A DNA stretch of 8,120 nt from positions 1-8,120 of the forward strand of contig DITR01000148.1 of the NCBI GenBank assembly GCA_002422175.1, read 5' to 3'. The position numbers and the translations under genes were made by a program. Below are positions 6,492 through 8,120 of the stretch, piece by piece. The notes beneath the pieces were generated by a model. It had not been told where the DNA came from, searched no databases, and worked only from the letters and a program-made list of their open reading frames with translations. Origin of the DNA: Alcaligenaceae bacterium UBA6179. GTDB taxonomy: Bacteria; Pseudomonadota; Gammaproteobacteria; Burkholderiales; Burkholderiaceae_B. The first letter of the stretch is position 1, and the number at the start of each line of letters is the position of its first letter.

Positions 6492-7223
6492 TTACAAAAT
6501 TCTGCCTAAGGCTTTAAAAAAAAGCGCTGACTGTAAACGCTCACCCATAGATTGCTGACCAACACGATTGGCCAATGCCATATCAACCGGTGCAAGCGGC
6601 GAACCCGTCGACATTGCAATGACTTGCATCGTACAAGCACGTTCTAAAAAATACAGATCATCATAGGCATAATCAATTCGCTCACCACACACCATTACGC
6701 CATGATTACCCAAAAATGCAATGTCGGCACCCTGCATGGCGTTGGCTATACGTTCACCTTCACTCGCATCAAGCGCAAGCCCGTTGTAATGTTCATCAAC
6801 TGCGACACGCCCGTGAAAGCGCATCGCATTTTGTGAAAGCGCTGTGTCAAGCGAACGTTGACGCGTTAAAGTGAGTGCTGTTGCGTAGGGCATATGCGTA
6901 TGCAGCACACAGGCTTTTTTGGCAATTCGATGAACGGCTGAATGAATAAACATAGCAGTCGATTCAACGGGATGTCGACCCGCTAAGCGTTTGCCCTGCG
7001 TATCAACCATCACAATGTCATCAGCCTGAATTTCATGCCAAAGCAAACCCTGAGGGTTTAACAAAAAACGACCACTACCATCTGGAATTTCAACACTAAA
7101 GTGATTGCAAACCCCCTCAGATAAACCATGGTGGGCTGCGGCACGTAACGCGAGTGCTAAATCATTTCGAAGGGTACGAATGGCTGAAGATTCATAGTCT
7201 TGTTCGTGTTCAGTATTAGACAT
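6492..7223 (-). CDS. Class II aldolase/adducin-family protein
   Basis: A 243-residue cytoplasmic protein of the class II aldolase/adducin domain family, whose enzymes use a zinc ion to cleave or epimerise sugar phosphates or to decarboxylate related hydroxy acids. The zinc ligands are visible as H108 and H110 in VLHTHMPYA and H174 in FLGNHGVMV. The acidic residue of the active site is probably E87 in HPVES. The phosphate/anion-binding region is the N-terminal GVCNHFSV (37-44), where a classical L-fuculose-phosphate aldolase would have a GNxS loop, so this belongs to the NHFS-type subfamily often annotated only as class II aldolase. The start is supported by AAGAGG 7 bases upstream. The gene is convergent with the SDR gene and divergent from the toxin-antitoxin operon. 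The substrate is unknown; fuculose- or ribulose-phosphate activity should not be assumed. Confidence 0.88.
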   Translation of the reverse strand: MSNTEHEQDYESSAIRTLRNDLALALRAAAHHGLSEGVCNHFSVEIPDGSGRFLLNPQGLLWHEIQADDIVMVDTQGKRLAGRHPVESTAMFIHSAVHRIAKKACVLHTHMPYATALTLTRQRSLDTALSQNAMRFHGRVAVDEHYNGLALDASEGERIANAMQGADIAFLGNHGVMVCGERIDYAYDDLYFLERACTMQVIAMSTGSPLAPVDMALANRVGQQSMGERLQSALFFKALGRIL

Positions 7224-7230
7224 ATTCTTG

Positions 7231-7236
7231 CCTCTT
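7231..7236 (-). promoter_or_regulatory. Ribosome binding site of the class II aldolase gene
   Basis: Read on the minus strand this is AAGAGG, 7 bases before the ATG at 7223. It is the clearest Shine-Dalgarno sequence in the window and confirms the start. Confidence 0.6.
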
Positions 7237-7261
7237 AGCGGTTTTTTAGTACTAATCGTAA

Positions 7262-7289
7262 TCTATATAGACCATTGACATCAGAACAA
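7262..7289 (-). promoter_or_regulatory. Candidate sigma-70 promoter of the class II aldolase gene
   Basis: On the minus strand TTGTTC (7289-7284) and TATAGA (7267-7262) are separated by 16 bases, and the -10 lies 38 bases before the start codon. This gives a leader of about 30 bases that includes the AAGAGG site. Match quality is moderate. Confidence 0.4.
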
Positions 7290-7412
7290 TAAAAACTTAG
7301 TTGTATTTTCACGTTACTAAAGAAGCCATACTTGATCAGTCAAAAAACCAAGCATCTTTACACAAATCAAACCATTAACGGGTTTCATTTTTTCTTTAAT
7401 CTTAATCAGCAC

Positions 7413-7442
7413 TAGACATAAAAGTAACAAAAATGTTAATAT
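7413..7442 (+). promoter_or_regulatory. Candidate promoter of the toxin-antitoxin operon
   Basis: TAGACA (7413-7418) and TAATAT (7437-7442) are spaced by 18 bases. Transcription from them would begin at or within a few bases of the toxin ATG at 7447, implying a leaderless or nearly leaderless mRNA, which agrees with the absence of a Shine-Dalgarno sequence. The rest of the 223-base region between the aldolase and toxin genes shows only AT-rich sequence and the aldolase promoter. Confidence 0.3.
7425..7438. promoter_or_regulatory. Small dyad TAACA-AAAA-TGTTA, possible antitoxin operator
   Basis: Perfect 5-bp arms with a 4-base spacer overlap the likely -10 region just before the toxin gene. 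HigA-type antitoxins repress their own operon by binding such dyads with their helix-turn-helix domain, so this is the natural autoregulation site. The arms are short and AT-rich, so chance is possible. Confidence 0.4.
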
Positions 7443-7446
7443 GTAA

Positions 7447-7770
7447 ATGACTTATTCAATTTATTATTTCAATCAAAACGTTCAAATTGAGATCATGCAT
7501 CTACCACCTGGGTTGCAAGCTCGTTACATTGGTTTGACTAGCAGAATGATTGAGTTTGGTCCCAACTTAGGCTTACCTCATACTGATTCTTTAGGCGAAG
7601 GCTTATTTGAGCTCAGACTTAAAAGCTTAGAAGGCATTGCAAGAGTATTTTTTTGCATAATGATCGAAAAAAAAATAATGATGTTGCATAGTTTTATTAA
7701 AAAAACGAACAAGACACCCCGAAAAGAAATCGAGATCGCTAAATCACGTATTAAAGAGATAAAGTCATGA
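7447..7770 (+). CDS. higB: Type II toxin, RelE/HigB-like (phage Gp49-like family)
   Basis: A 107-residue toxin of the RelE/ParE superfamily, Gp49-like/HigB branch. These proteins are ribosome-dependent mRNA endonucleases that stop translation until neutralised. The N-terminal IYYFNQNVQIEIMHLPPGLQARY matches the first strand and helix. LPHTDSLGEGLFELRLK (43-58) and RVFF (66-69) give the central sheet with basic R57 and R66. LHSFIKKTNKTPRKEIEIAKSR (80-101) is the signature C-terminal strand and helix. The protein appears intact. The gene overlaps the antitoxin gene by the 4 bases ATGA, giving toxin-first order as in higBA. There is no Shine-Dalgarno before the ATG at 7447; an in-frame ATG TAA lies directly upstream. 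Met17 as the start would remove the first strand and is unlikely. Confidence 0.88.
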   Translation: MTYSIYYFNQNVQIEIMHLPPGLQARYIGLTSRMIEFGPNLGLPHTDSLGEGLFELRLKSLEGIARVFFCIMIEKKIMMLHSFIKKTNKTPRKEIEIAKSRIKEIKS

Positions 7771-8078
7771 CAACACCCAAGAAAAATAAGATGCTGACAC
7801 ATGAACAAATGGTCAGCAAAATGCTAGAAAATGCGACAGTTAAAGAAGATCTCACTTTTCTTAATAAAAGTGAATTTGTAATCTTAGATGAAATTCTGCT
7901 TGCAAGAAAAGCGGCCGGTTTAACTCAAGCTGACATTGCAAAACGTATGAAAACACAAACACCTGCTATTGCTCGCCTCGAAAGCGCATTATCGACAGGC
8001 AAACATTCCCCCACCCTTCACACTTTAAGAAGATATGCCGAAGCACTAGGCAAAAAATTAGAAATTCACTTGGTCTAA
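7767..8078 (+). CDS. higA: HigA-like antitoxin, XRE/Cro-type helix-turn-helix
   Basis: A 103-residue antitoxin with an XRE-family helix-turn-helix in its C-terminal two-thirds: LARKAAGLTQADIAKRM (45-61) covers the first helices, and KTQTPAIARLES (62-73) is the recognition helix region. PTLHTLRRYAEALGKKLEIHL (82-102) follows as the usual closing helix and strand. The N-terminal part (about 1-35), including HEQMVSKML, would bind and block the toxin. The gene starts inside the toxin stop codon (ATGA overlap), and the modest AAAGAGA 7 bases upstream suggests translational coupling. Proteins of this family bind the operon promoter as dimers and repress it, here perhaps at the dyad at 7425-7438. 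Confidence 0.9.
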   Translation: MTTPKKNKMLTHEQMVSKMLENATVKEDLTFLNKSEFVILDEILLARKAAGLTQADIAKRMKTQTPAIARLESALSTGKHSPTLHTLRRYAEALGKKLEIHLV

Positions 8079-8082
8079 AAAA

Positions 8083-8120
8083 TTAAACCCTGAGCGCACG
8101 CTCAATTTGATCGTACTTGA
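8083..8120 (-). CDS. Possible 3' end of a minus-strand gene running out of the window
   Basis: On the minus strand one frame stays open from the window edge for 11 codons and ends in TAA (8085-8083), encoding KYDQIERALRV, which reads like the C-terminal helix of a real protein. The gene would be convergent with the antitoxin gene. A 6-bp-arm dyad TGAGCG/CGCTCA lies within these codons. The fragment is too short to name a family, and the frame may be open by chance. Confidence 0.3.
   Translation of the reverse strand, partial: KYDQIERALRV

Noticed and set aside
8091..8104. TGAGCG/CGCTCA hairpin after the antitoxin gene as a terminator
   Set aside because: The stem is 5-6 bp with no T-run on the plus strand. 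On the minus strand the T-run is too far from the stem, and the dyad may be coding sequence of the next gene.

Overview
The window looks like ordinary chromosomal DNA of moderate-to-low GC from a proteobacterium, most likely a gamma- or betaproteobacterium. The basis is the glycerate 2-kinase/pyruvate kinase gene pair, a proteobacterial-type pyruvate kinase and a HigB/HigA-type toxin-antitoxin pair. The species cannot be told from the sequence. There is no rRNA, tRNA, CRISPR array or insertion sequence, and no gene-free stretch longer than about 225 bases.

Layout, left to right. Positions 1-225 are the 3' end of a MOFRL-family glycerate 2-kinase gene (TtuD/GckA type), followed 4 bases later by a complete pyruvate kinase gene (230-1657). 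Together they would turn glycerate into 2-phosphoglycerate and, after enolase, PEP into pyruvate. A CadD-type cadmium/cation efflux protein gene faces them on the minus strand (1683-2303). A divergent region then leads into three plus-strand genes: a right-handed beta-helix protein with no visible export signal (about 2412-3308); a TAXI-family solute-binding protein tethered to the membrane at both ends (3342-4730); and a four-helix membrane protein of the DUF4239/bestrophin-like family (4801-5589). None of the three is accompanied by a recognisable TRAP permease. This trio is the best candidate in the window for an undescribed functional unit, possibly a ligand-sensing or channel module; that is inference from co-orientation, spacing and topology only.

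Next come an SDR oxidoreductase gene (5742-6464), preceded by a perfect 18-bp palindrome that looks like an operator, and a convergent class II aldolase/adducin-family gene (7223-6492, minus). A 223-bp region with back-to-back control signals separates the latter from a HigB/HigA-like toxin-antitoxin operon (7447-8078). The toxin gene has no Shine-Dalgarno sequence, an in-frame ATG-TAA just before its start, and a small dyad over its likely -10 box. The last bases may hold the 3' end of a further minus-strand gene.

The beta-helix/TAXI/DUF4239 block and the toxin-antitoxin block read as AT-richer than the pyruvate kinase, SDR and aldolase genes, which would fit accessory genes among core metabolic genes. 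This is a visual impression and was not computed.
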